The notes beneath the pieces are model-generated. The model did no database searches and was not told where the DNA came from. It saw only the letters and a list, made by a program, of their open reading frames with translations. A stretch of DNA of 64,000 nt from Pseudomonadota bacterium (GTDB lineage: Bacteria; Myxococcota_A; UBA796; SXON01). Made by a program: the position numbers and the translations under genes. Location of the stretch: the NCBI GenBank assembly GCA_030685065.1, contig JAUXQH010000136.1, positions 62,001-126,000 on the forward strand, written 5' to 3'. Below are positions 26,121 through 34,146 of the stretch, one piece after another. Position 1 is the first letter of the stretch, and each line of letters begins with the position of its first letter.

Positions 26121-29100
26121 TCACGGTTGCCAGGTCAGCCCGAGGCTCGCCGCCCACCCCGAGCGCGCGCTCTCGCTGATGTTGTCCCCCACCTTCTGGA
26201 TGGAGGGCCAGTCGAGCAGGTTGGAGCCCTTGACACGGGCCGTCCAGTGCTTGCCGATGCCCTGGGACCACACCAGATCGACGCGGTGCACCGGCATCTC
26301 GTAGGTGTCGGGGATGCCGGAGGTGCCGACGTCCACGATGCGAGGACCAAAGGCGTTGTAGAGGAGCGACACGGACAGGCGCAGGTCGGGATTTTCGTAG
26401 CTGATCTGGGCGTTGGCCACCCAGGGGGACTGCCCCTGTAGCGGGCGACGGTCCGAGGTCTGGTTGCCCTCGGTGTCCGAGAGGTCCACCTGTGAGGCGA
26501 TGAACGAGACGTTTCCGCTCACGTAGAGGTCGGCCAGCCAGGGGTGGATGCGGTCGAGACGTTGGCGCGCGTCCAGCTCGGCGCCCACGTTGGTCGCGCT
26601 CGTGGCATTGGCGAAGGTCCCCACGCTCCCCGACACCGCGCTCACCGCGACCACCGACTCGATCGGGTGGTCGAAGTACTTGAAGAACGCGCCCACCGAC
26701 ACGCTCTCGCCTTCCCGCGGATACCACTCCCAGCGCGCGTCGACGTTCTCGATCGTGGCTCGATGGAGATCGGGGTTGCCATAGAGCGTGCGCCCGGTGC
26801 GGTAGTCGTAGTATTGGACCTCGGTGAGCTCGCGGAACTCGGGCCGAGAGAGGGTCCTGCCGTAGCCCGCGCGCACGAGCATCTGGTCCGGCTCCGCCTT
26901 CTTGCCGATCGCATAGGTGACCATGACGGCGGGCAGGAAATCGCTCGAGCCGAGGTCGGCGACGACGGGCTCCTTGCTGGTGTCGAACTGCTCGAAGGTG
27001 ATGACGGACTGGACCGAGCGCTCGAAGCGCACGCCCGCGAGGGTACGGAGCCGCTCGGTCCACACAACGTCGGCCATCCCGTAGGCGGCGTAGAGCTCCT
27101 GGCCGGCCTCGTAATCGTCGGAGTTGATCGTGTTCTCTTCGATCTGGAGGTAACCGCCGTCGCCCTCGCCCTCCTCGCCGATGTTCTCGGGGACGACCAA
27201 CTCCTCGATGGGCGCCCCAAGGTCGAGGCCGTCGGTGCCGTGGAACTGGAAGCCGAAGCGGCGGGTGCCCGAGTCGCGGGCCCGCGTGGCCCGGGCACCG
27301 CCGACCTTCAGCGCCGTGCCCGCCCGGGGCCAGGGGAGCGGCACGGTCACGTCGACGCCGCCGTCCCGCATCACGTCCCGGAGCGCGAGGTACTGGATGT
27401 CGCTCCAGCTCCCGCGTTGGGAGAGCACGTAGGCGCCCTCTTCGGTCCGGAGGTAGTTCCACTCACGACGATCCGGCTCGAGGCGGGACGCGACGGCGGT
27501 GGCGTAGCGGCCCTCTACCTTCACCACCTTCAGATCCACCTCGGCGGCGATCTGCTCGAAGAGGAGCTGCTGCTCGACCCAGGAGCTGCGCTCGCTCCGG
27601 GTGTCGCTGCTGCCAGTGGGGTCGTCGGCGTCGTAGCGCAGGCCGGTCGCGACGCTGGTGCGGTTCAGGAGCGTGGTCGAGGTGACCTTCACCACGTCCT
27701 TCCACTCCGCGCCGAGGGCCAGCGCCCCGCCGAGGCGCACCTGGTTCTCGGTGCTGGTGAAGGTGGTGCGACGGCTCTCCACCAGGCCCTCCGCGCCGCT
27801 GGCGTAGACGGAGCGGACGCCGTCGTCGACGTCCCAACCGTTCTGGTACACGGCGCCGAGGAGGCCGCCGAGCGAGAGGTCGCCGAAGCGGACGCGGCCG
27901 CCGGCGTTGAGGGTGGCGCCGAAGTCGGGGGGGAGGTCGCGGGCGGAGAGCCCCCACCGGTTCGGAATGAGCTCGCCCAGGGTCTCGAGCTCCTCGGGCG
28001 TGTAGCCCCCCTCGGAGAAGCGGCCGGCGGGCTTGATGGCCTCCGCTTCGCTGGCGGCGTCGAGCTCCTCGGGGAGCGCGCGGAAGTCCGTGCCGAACCC
28101 GAGCCAGTCCGTGGGCCCCGGCGCTCCCACGATGCCGGTGCCGAAGGAGGTCCCCGACGCGTAGGTCCCGGACACCCCGAGGTTGAAGAGCGGCTTCTCG
28201 GGCACTCCTCGGGTGATCACCTCGACCACGCCCCCCCCGAACTCGGCCGGACGATCGGGGGAGAACGTCTTCTGGATCACCACCTGCTCGATCAGCGAGG
28301 CCGGGAAGATGTCGAGCGGGACGACGCGCTTCTCGGGCTCCGGGCTCGGGAGCGACGAGCCGTTCAGCAGCGTCGCCGAGTAGCGATCGCCCAGGCCGCG
28401 GACGTAGACGTACTTGCCGCCGACGACGGTCAAGCCGGTGACGCGCTTGAGCGCGGAGGCGGCGTCGCTGTCGCCGGACTTGCTCATCTGCTCGGCGCCG
28501 AGGATGTCCGACACCGTGCTCGCCTCCCGACGCTCGTCGAGCACCGAGGCGGTGCCGCCGACGATGCGGGGGGCGTTGATCGTGAAGTCGGAGAGCTGGA
28601 GGCCGGTCTTCTCCATCGACACGGCGACGCTCACCTGGTCGTTGGCGACGACGGTCGCCGTCACGGCGCCGGTCGCGTAGCCGGGGCGCACCAGGGAGAG
28701 GTCCCACGGCCCCTCCGGGAGGGTCAGCGTGAAGGTGCCGTCCGCGCCGGTGGTCGCGGAGCCGTCGGATCCTCGGACGAACACGCGCACCGCGGCGAGC
28801 GGGGCGCCCGTAGCGGGGTCGATGACGCGCCCCGTCAAGCGGCCGGCCGGGCCGGTGCGGGCCTCGGCGGCGGCCGTGGTCGGCGGCGCCTCCAGGCTCA
28901 CGCGCGCCGGCGGACCGATGGTGACGAGCACCTCCGTCGCCTGGCCGGCGACGACGGGCACGTGCTCGACGCGCGCCGTCGGAGCTGCAGCAACGGCCGC
29001 GCCGATCTCGACCACCACCTCGCCCGGGGGGAGATCGAGGTGCCAGGCGCCAGCGCCGTCGGTGTGCGTGACCTGGTCCGCGACGCGCACCTCGACGCCC

Positions 29101-29216
29101 GCGAGCGGCGCGCCATCGGGGGAGAACACCACTCCCCCCACCGCCCCGAGGGGCTCCGCGAAGGCCGCCTGGGTGAAGAAGACCAGTGTGGTGAAGACCA
29201 GAGTAGACAGGATCAC
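26121..29216 (-). CDS. TonB-dependent outer-membrane receptor with carboxypeptidase-like N-domains
   Basis: 1031 residues from GTG 29216, which overlaps the stop of the TPR gene (GTGA). A signal peptide ends in TQAAFA. Two carboxypeptidase-regulatory-like domains (about 24-95 and 130-215; GAVGGVVFSPDGAPLAGVEV, LTGRVIDPATGAPLAAVRV) precede the plug (SDILGAEQMSKSGDSDAASA, YVYVRGLGDRYSATLLNG) and a 22-strand-type barrel that runs to the end (LGLTWQP). It imports or handles a large ligand using TonB energy. It is the last of eight genes in the TonB operon, and the only receptor in it. The ligand is unknown. Confidence 0.93.
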   Translation of the reverse strand: MILSTLVFTTLVFFTQAAFAEPLGAVGGVVFSPDGAPLAGVEVRVADQVTHTDGAGAWHLDLPPGEVVVEIGAAVAAAPTARVEHVPVVAGQATEVLVTIGPPARVSLEAPPTTAAAEARTGPAGRLTGRVIDPATGAPLAAVRVFVRGSDGSATTGADGTFTLTLPEGPWDLSLVRPGYATGAVTATVVANDQVSVAVSMEKTGLQLSDFTINAPRIVGGTASVLDERREASTVSDILGAEQMSKSGDSDAASALKRVTGLTVVGGKYVYVRGLGDRYSATLLNGSSLPSPEPEKRVVPLDIFPASLIEQVVIQKTFSPDRPAEFGGGVVEVITRGVPEKPLFNLGVSGTYASGTSFGTGIVGAPGPTDWLGFGTDFRALPEELDAASEAEAIKPAGRFSEGGYTPEELETLGELIPNRWGLSARDLPPDFGATLNAGGRVRFGDLSLGGLLGAVYQNGWDVDDGVRSVYASGAEGLVESRRTTFTSTENQVRLGGALALGAEWKDVVKVTSTTLLNRTSVATGLRYDADDPTGSSDTRSERSSWVEQQLLFEQIAAEVDLKVVKVEGRYATAVASRLEPDRREWNYLRTEEGAYVLSQRGSWSDIQYLALRDVMRDGGVDVTVPLPWPRAGTALKVGGARATRARDSGTRRFGFQFHGTDGLDLGAPIEELVVPENIGEEGEGDGGYLQIEENTINSDDYEAGQELYAAYGMADVVWTERLRTLAGVRFERSVQSVITFEQFDTSKEPVVADLGSSDFLPAVMVTYAIGKKAEPDQMLVRAGYGRTLSRPEFRELTEVQYYDYRTGRTLYGNPDLHRATIENVDARWEWYPREGESVSVGAFFKYFDHPIESVVAVSAVSGSVGTFANATSATNVGAELDARQRLDRIHPWLADLYVSGNVSFIASQVDLSDTEGNQTSDRRPLQGQSPWVANAQISYENPDLRLSVSLLYNAFGPRIVDVGTSGIPDTYEMPVHRVDLVWSQGIGKHWTARVKGSNLLDWPSIQKVGDNISESARSGWAASLGLTWQP

Positions 29217-30358
29217 AGGCAGCCTCCCCCGCGCTCGCACGCCGCCATCGCCTCGCGCAGCTCGGTGGCCCGACGGAAGGCCGCCGGCTCCCGGATGTCG
29301 CGGAGCCAGCGCTCGGCGTGGGCATGCTCGCCGAGCCGGAACCAGCTGTAGGCGAGCCCGTACGCGATGCCGTCGTCCTTCGTGAGCCCGGCGCGCACCA
29401 GGCGCGGCTCCAGCGCGACGGCGCGCTCCCACCCCTGCTCCTCGATGAGCAGGCCGAGCCGTTGGCGGGCCTTCGCGGCGGGGTCGGCCACCTGGCCGTT
29501 CATCCGCAGCGCGGCGTCGAGGTCGCCCCCGCGCCGGTACGCCTCGGCCGCCTCGAGCGCGAGGGCCGAATCGAGGATGGTCGCGCGCTCGAGGAAGCGG
29601 CCGGCGTTGCGGGGCTGGGCGTCGTCCAGGGACGCGCGGGCCGCCTGGACGAGCAGATCGCGGTCCTCCCCCTCCTCGAGCAGCGCCGCCTCCAGGATGG
29701 TGAGGGCCTCGCGCGTCTCGCCGCCCCGGCGGAGCGCCTCCGAGATGGCGACGGCGTCATCCGCGTCGGCGTCGGGGCGGGCGAGCAGCGCCTCGCCACG
29801 CGCGCGGGCTTCGCGGAACAGGCCGAGTCGAACGAGCAGGAACACCTGCTGGCGGCGGAGCTCGGGCTGGTCCGGGAAGCGCTCCGCCCCCGCGTCGAGC
29901 GCCGACCAGGCGTCATCCGTGCGCCCGGCGGCCTCGCACGCGGAAGCGCGCAGGAGCCAGGTGCCGGGGAGGCTCGCCCCCACATCGCCCGCCCGCTCCA
30001 GGGCGGCGAGCGCCTCGTCCGGCACCTCGGCGGCGAGGAGCGCTCGCGCCAGGTGGAGCTCCAGGAGCTCGCGCCCCTCGGTCGCGGTGGCGAGGGCCGC
30101 CCGAAAGGACGTGGCGGCCTCGGCGGCGCGCCGCTCGTGCAGCTCCACCAGGCCGCGCAGGGTCCAGTAGCGTGGCAGATCCACGCCCTTCGCCTTGGTG
30201 TCGACCGCGGCGATCGCGGTGGCCGCGCGCTCCCACTCGCCCTCGCGGACGAGGAGTCCGGCCAGCGAGACACCATCCTCCTGCTCGGCGGGGCGCTTGC
30301 GGGGGGCGGCGTAGGCCACGGAGAGGCCGATCAACGCGATCAGGAGGAAGCGTCGCAT
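29213..30358 (-). CDS. Periplasmic TPR protein of the TonB operon
   Basis: 381 residues from ATG 30358, two bases after the tonB stop. A signal peptide (MRRFLLIALIGLSVAYA) is followed by about eight TPR-like helical pairs (YWTLRGLVELHERRAAEAAT, LLELHLARALLAAEVPDEAL, TWLLRASACEAAGRTDDAWS, and others). A TPR protein occupies the same place in Vibrio TonB2 clusters. It may scaffold the ExbB-ExbD-TonB complex or contact the receptor encoded next. The C-terminus has two Cys (ACERGGGCL). Confidence 0.85.
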   Translation of the reverse strand: MRRFLLIALIGLSVAYAAPRKRPAEQEDGVSLAGLLVREGEWERAATAIAAVDTKAKGVDLPRYWTLRGLVELHERRAAEAATSFRAALATATEGRELLELHLARALLAAEVPDEALAALERAGDVGASLPGTWLLRASACEAAGRTDDAWSALDAGAERFPDQPELRRQQVFLLVRLGLFREARARGEALLARPDADADDAVAISEALRRGGETREALTILEAALLEEGEDRDLLVQAARASLDDAQPRNAGRFLERATILDSALALEAAEAYRRGGDLDAALRMNGQVADPAAKARQRLGLLIEEQGWERAVALEPRLVRAGLTKDDGIAYGLAYSWFRLGEHAHAERWLRDIREPAAFRRATELREAMAACERGGGCL

Positions 30359-30360
30359 CG

Positions 30361-31005
30361 TCACTGCAGCTCGAAGCGGAGGGTCTGGCGGACGCGGACG
30401 GCGACGGGGTTGCCCTGGTGCCGACCCGGATCGAAGCGCCACTCGCGCACCGCGGCGACCGCGGCGTCGTCGAACACGCCGGGCGGGTCCGACTCGACCA
30501 CGTGGACATCCTGGCTGGTGCCGTCCACGTCAACCACGAAGGAGAGGGTCACGTGCCCCGCCTGGCCGAGGGCGCGGGCCCGCGCCGGAAAGGTGGGCGC
30601 GACGCGCTCGGTGGGCGTGGGGGGCTCCTGCACGGCGTCCTCCTCCATGACCGCGGTGCCGACGTCGTCGACGAGGGCCTGGGTGGCCTGGGAGAGGGCG
30701 GCGTCGGCGGCGTCTCCGAGCCCGAAGTCGAGGCCGGAGAGGTTAGCGGCGAGCAGCGGCGAGGGCGAGGGCGCCGAGCGGGCGGTCTTGCGGGGCGTGG
30801 GCGCGCGGCGCTGGCGTGACTTTGCGGCCGCCTTGGGCGTCGGCCCGACCGCCAGCTCCTCGATCACGCTCACGGGCTCGAGCACTTTCTTCTCCACCTG
30901 GGCGTTCATCCCGAGCGAGAGGCCGATGACCCCGACGGTGCCGAGGATCGCCACCACGAGCGAACCCAGGTGCCGGAAGATGCTGTGCCTGACGATGCTA
31001 CCCAT
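30361..31005 (-). CDS. tonB: TonB family energy-transducing protein
   Basis: 214 residues from ATG 31005, overlapping exbD by 8 nt. It has an N-terminal membrane helix (LGSLVVAILGTVGVIGLSLG), a Lys/Arg/Pro-containing spacer and a C-terminal TonB domain (residues ~130-214): VAPTFPARARALGQAGHVTL, SFVVDVDGTSQDVHVVESDP and AAVAAVREWRFDPGRHQGNP. The spacer is short, as in TonB2 proteins. The protein carries proton-motive energy from ExbB/ExbD to the receptor encoded two genes downstream. Confidence 0.93.
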   Translation of the reverse strand: MGSIVRHSIFRHLGSLVVAILGTVGVIGLSLGMNAQVEKKVLEPVSVIEELAVGPTPKAAAKSRQRRAPTPRKTARSAPSPSPLLAANLSGLDFGLGDAADAALSQATQALVDDVGTAVMEEDAVQEPPTPTERVAPTFPARARALGQAGHVTLSFVVDVDGTSQDVHVVESDPPGVFDDAAVAAVREWRFDPGRHQGNPVAVRVRQTLRFELQ

Positions 31006-31402
31006 CCTCGATGTCCGTCACCACGCCGATGTCCTTGGCGCCCGCCAGCCGGCACTGGTCGACCACCTCGACCAGCTTCTCGGCGGACACGCGCCGGTCC
31101 GTGACGACGAGGACCGTCTTGTCCCCCGCGGTCCCGAGCGCGTCCCGCACCCGCGATTGGAGCATCCACGGGCGCACCGGCGCCTCGTTCACGTAGATGT
31201 TCAGCGAACGATCGATGAACACGCGCAGCGCCTTGCTGCTCGCCGGGGTGGCGCTCTTCGCGCCCGGCCGCTCGATCTGGAGCTCGGCGTCCTTCGCGAA
31301 GGTGGTCGTGACCATGAAGAAGATCAGGAGCACGAGGATGCAGTCGATGAGCGGCACCACGTCGATGTGGGGATCCTGGTGCTCCGCGTGACGACGCCTC
31401 AT
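30998..31402 (-). CDS. exbD: ExbD/TolR family biopolymer transport protein
   Basis: 134 residues from ATG 31402, which overlaps the exbB stop (ATGA). One membrane helix carries the proton-binding Asp in HIDVVPLIDCILVLLIFFMV (near residue 20). The periplasmic domain follows (LRVFIDRSLNIYVNEAPVRP, KTVLVVTDRRVSAEKLVEVV). It forms the proton channel with the ExbB proteins encoded upstream. Confidence 0.94.
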   Translation of the reverse strand: MRRRHAEHQDPHIDVVPLIDCILVLLIFFMVTTTFAKDAELQIERPGAKSATPASSKALRVFIDRSLNIYVNEAPVRPWMLQSRVRDALGTAGDKTVLVVTDRRVSAEKLVEVVDQCRLAGAKDIGVVTDIEDG

Positions 31403-32031
31403 CGGGTCGCCTGCGCTGGAGCCTGGCGGGCGCCGCCGAGTACGGCCTTGAGCTCCTCGAGCTCGCCGGCGAGCCGGGTCTGCCGCTGCCGGAGGAACCC
31501 GCTCATGAGCAGGCCGGGGACCGCGATGGCGAGGCCCATCTGGGTGGCGTAGAGCGCCTCCACGATGCCGCCGGCGATGCCCTCCGACGCGGCGGACGTG
31601 GAGGACGTGCCGAGCGAGCCGAAGGTCCCGATGAGCCCGGTGACGGTGCCGAGGAGGCCGAGCAGCGGCGCCATGGCGACGAGGCAGGTGACCAGGCGTG
31701 TGCCGAAGTTCAGACGGAGCTCGAGCTCTCCGAGCGCCTCGTCGAGGAGCGGCAGGGGGACCGGGCCGCCCTGCTCCCGCCACAGGCGCGCGCCGCGGAC
31801 GACGGCGGTGTCGATCACCCCCCGCTCCGCGACCGGCCGGCCGGTCCTCGACGCTCCGGCCAGCGCGGCGTCGACGAGCACCCGCACCGGGCGCGCATCG
31901 CCGCGGCGGAGGAGGAACAGCCGCTCGCCCATCGCAAACCACAACACGAACGCGGTGGCGAAGAGGCCCGGCATCACGACGCCGCCGCCGGACCAGAGGT
32001 CGTAGACCAGGAAGGCCAGGCGCTCAATCAT
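31399..32031 (-). CDS. exbB: ExbB/MotA-TolQ family proton channel protein (short)
   Basis: 210 residues from ATG 32031, chosen over an in-frame upstream ATG at 32055 because it overlaps the preceding gene by only 8 nt. Three membrane segments are seen, with the TolQ/ExbB signature VTCLVAMAPLLGLLGTVTGL and a later YATQMGLAIAVPGLLMSG. It is the channel subunit proper, equivalent to Vibrio ExbB2. The long ExbB homologue encoded just upstream makes this a two-ExbB system. Confidence 0.92.
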   Translation of the reverse strand: MIERLAFLVYDLWSGGGVVMPGLFATAFVLWFAMGERLFLLRRGDARPVRVLVDAALAGASRTGRPVAERGVIDTAVVRGARLWREQGGPVPLPLLDEALGELELRLNFGTRLVTCLVAMAPLLGLLGTVTGLIGTFGSLGTSSTSAASEGIAGGIVEALYATQMGLAIAVPGLLMSGFLRQRQTRLAGELEELKAVLGGARQAPAQATR

Positions 32032-33388
32032 CGGCCGCCCCCGCCGACCGGGCACGGAGCGCGGGAGGAGCGTCCACGCGTGACTCCTCGTCCAGGAGCC
32101 GGGCGGCCTGGTCGAGCGCGTTCACCATCGCGAGCGAGGCTCGCTCGATCGTGTTCTTGATGCTGTCCGCGACGCTGGCGAGCACGTTGCCGGCGAGCAG
32201 CGTGGGGATCGCGACGGCAAGGCCCAGGGCCGTGCACACCAGGGCCTCCGCGATGCCCGCCGACATCAGCTTGGGGTTCCCGGTGCCGTGCTCGGTGATG
32301 ACGTCGAAGGTGGCGATCATGCCGGTGACGGTCCCGAGGAGCCCGAGGAGCGGCGAGCCGGCGGTGATGACGACGAGCGCGGAGGCGAAGCGATCCACGC
32401 CCGGAGTCTCGAGCAGGATCGCCTCGTCGACCACCCGCGCAAGCTCCTCGGGGGGACGATCCCCGGCGCCGAGGATGGCGCGCAACACCCGTGCGAGCGG
32501 CCCCCCGCGGCGGGCCAGGAGCCCGTGCGCGAGGTCGCTGCGCCCGGCCCGCACGTGCCGGTTCACCGCGTCCACCAGCGGCTGCCCGCCGCGCCGCGCG
32601 AACAGGAGGGTGATGCCGCGCACGACCACGAGCGTGGCGCTGAGGACGCCGAGGCCGAAGAGCACCTGCCCCATCGTCCCCGCCTCGTTGAGCAGCTCCC
32701 CGAGGCCGCCCTGCTTCTCGGCCTCCTCCGCGCCCCGCTCGGCCTCGAAGAGCTGGAGCTCGAGCGACTTCGGCGCCACCGCTCCGCTCAGCGCGGCGGC
32801 GGTCGCGCGGCCGAACTCCTGCCGGAGCTGCATGCGCCCCTCGCCCGCGGGTGCCAGCGCGCCGCTGGCCGCCGGGGACGCGCCCCAGGCCCCGATCTGG
32901 CCGAGCGCGTACACCCTTCCCGAGACCTGCTCTCCGCCCGGGAGAAAGAACTCTCCGTCGCGCCAGCCCGTGAACGCGGCGCCCTCCACCTGGCCCGCGG
33001 CGGCATCGAACACGGACGGCAAGGCGACGGCCGGATCGTCGGGAGCCGGCATCTCCAGGGTCTCGGCGGCCTGCCGGAGGGTCGTGTCGAGGAGCGCCTC
33101 GGCGTCGTCCATCGTGCTGGCCTCGCGCTCGAGCGCGTCGAAGTCGTCCTCCGCGCGATCCGCCCGCCGGCCCGTCGCGACGAGCTTCGCCTGGAGATCG
33201 GCGAGCTCTTCGTCGGCAGCGGCGATCCGCTCGGCGGAGTCCCGCTCCACCTCGGCCACGCGGCCCGCGAGCTCCTGCTTCTCCGCGAGCAGGTAGGCGT
33301 ACTCCTTCTGGTAGGCCGCCTCCAGCGTCCCCGAGGGGGCGGCGGGAGCGTCCTGCGCGAGGGTGAGACCAGCGAACAACAGGATCAT
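32024..33388 (-). CDS. Long ExbB/TtpC-like protein with periplasmic coiled coil
   Basis: 454 residues from ATG 33388, overlapping the DUF3450 gene (ATGA). A signal peptide (MILLFAGLTLAQ) and a coiled coil (about 30-110; YAYLLAEKQELAGRVAEVER) precede a beta-rich stretch and then a MotA/TolQ/ExbB domain from about residue 250, with the signature LVVITAGSPLLGLLGTVTGM. This is the architecture of TtpC, an additional ExbB-like subunit needed by Vibrio TonB2 systems. It probably extends the complex into the periplasm. Confidence 0.88.
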   Translation of the reverse strand: MILLFAGLTLAQDAPAAPSGTLEAAYQKEYAYLLAEKQELAGRVAEVERDSAERIAAADEELADLQAKLVATGRRADRAEDDFDALEREASTMDDAEALLDTTLRQAAETLEMPAPDDPAVALPSVFDAAAGQVEGAAFTGWRDGEFFLPGGEQVSGRVYALGQIGAWGASPAASGALAPAGEGRMQLRQEFGRATAAALSGAVAPKSLELQLFEAERGAEEAEKQGGLGELLNEAGTMGQVLFGLGVLSATLVVVRGITLLFARRGGQPLVDAVNRHVRAGRSDLAHGLLARRGGPLARVLRAILGAGDRPPEELARVVDEAILLETPGVDRFASALVVITAGSPLLGLLGTVTGMIATFDVITEHGTGNPKLMSAGIAEALVCTALGLAVAIPTLLAGNVLASVADSIKNTIERASLAMVNALDQAARLLDEESRVDAPPALRARSAGAADD

Positions 33389-34140
33389 GGCGCACCCCCG
33401 GCGTACGGGTTCGGAAGCGTGAAGGCCCCCGTGCGGACCCCGTGTTTGAGCTTGTCGAACAGGACCCCGACCGCCTTTTCGTCCTCCCGGTCTTCGAGGC
33501 GGGTCCACTGCCACCCGCCGCCGCCCCGGGTGACCATGCCGACCACGCCGCCTTCCGTGCGGAAGTACAGCGCCACCATGCCGAGCCGCGCCACGTCGGC
33601 GAGCACCTCGGCGCCGTCCACCGACACGACCTGGCGGTCCAGCCCGTTCTCCCGGGCCAGCCGCAGCTCGTCCTCCGTGAAAGCCCAGAGCCGTGCCGCC
33701 GCGGCCTCGGGCGTGAGGCTCGCCGTCGCGAGCTGGGAGGAGAGCGTGTCCATCTCCGCGAGGCGATCCGGAAGATGGAAGGGCAACCCCGCGGCCACCA
33801 CCGCCCGCATGCGGGCGATCGCGGCCTGTACGGCGAGCGCGAGGTCCGCGCCCCGCGTCGCGTGGCTCGTGAGCTCCGCGCGCCGCGCCTCCGCTTCGCC
33901 GGCCACTTGGGCCAGCCGCAGCTCCTCCCGGCGGATCTGCACCTCGATCTCCACCTTCTGCGCCTCGATGGCGCGGAGGCGCCCCCGGGCGTCCTCCTTC
34001 TCTTCCCCCAGCTCCGTCGAGAGGGTCTCCACCTCGCGGCGGAGCCGAGCAAGCGCCTCGGCGCGGGAGTCGGCCGGGGCCTCGGCCCACGCGCTCGACA
34101 GGAGCGCGCTGGCAAAGAAGACAAGAAGGGCGCGTGTCAT
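33385..34140 (-). CDS. DUF3450 family periplasmic coiled-coil protein
   Basis: 251 residues from ATG 34140. A signal peptide ends at SSAWA. A long coiled coil (about 25-100; ALARLRREVETLSTELGEEK, AQKVEIEVQIRREELRLAQV) is followed by a compact C-terminal domain (VVSVDGAEVLADVARLGMVA, LYFRTEGGVVGMVTRGG). DUF3450 genes regularly sit immediately before TtpC/ExbB genes in TonB2-type clusters. It may be a structural partner of the long ExbB protein, whose coiled coil faces the same compartment. Confidence 0.88.
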   Translation of the reverse strand: MTRALLVFFASALLSSAWAEAPADSRAEALARLRREVETLSTELGEEKEDARGRLRAIEAQKVEIEVQIRREELRLAQVAGEAEARRAELTSHATRGADLALAVQAAIARMRAVVAAGLPFHLPDRLAEMDTLSSQLATASLTPEAAAARLWAFTEDELRLARENGLDRQVVSVDGAEVLADVARLGMVALYFRTEGGVVGMVTRGGGGWQWTRLEDREDEKAVGVLFDKLKHGVRTGAFTLPNPYAGGAP

Positions 34141-34146
34141 GTCTGC

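Noticed and set aside
26544-29351. A 935-codon plus-strand frame opposite the TonB-dependent receptor
   Set aside because: No recognisable domains; composition is that of an antisense frame. The receptor on the minus strand has full domain support.
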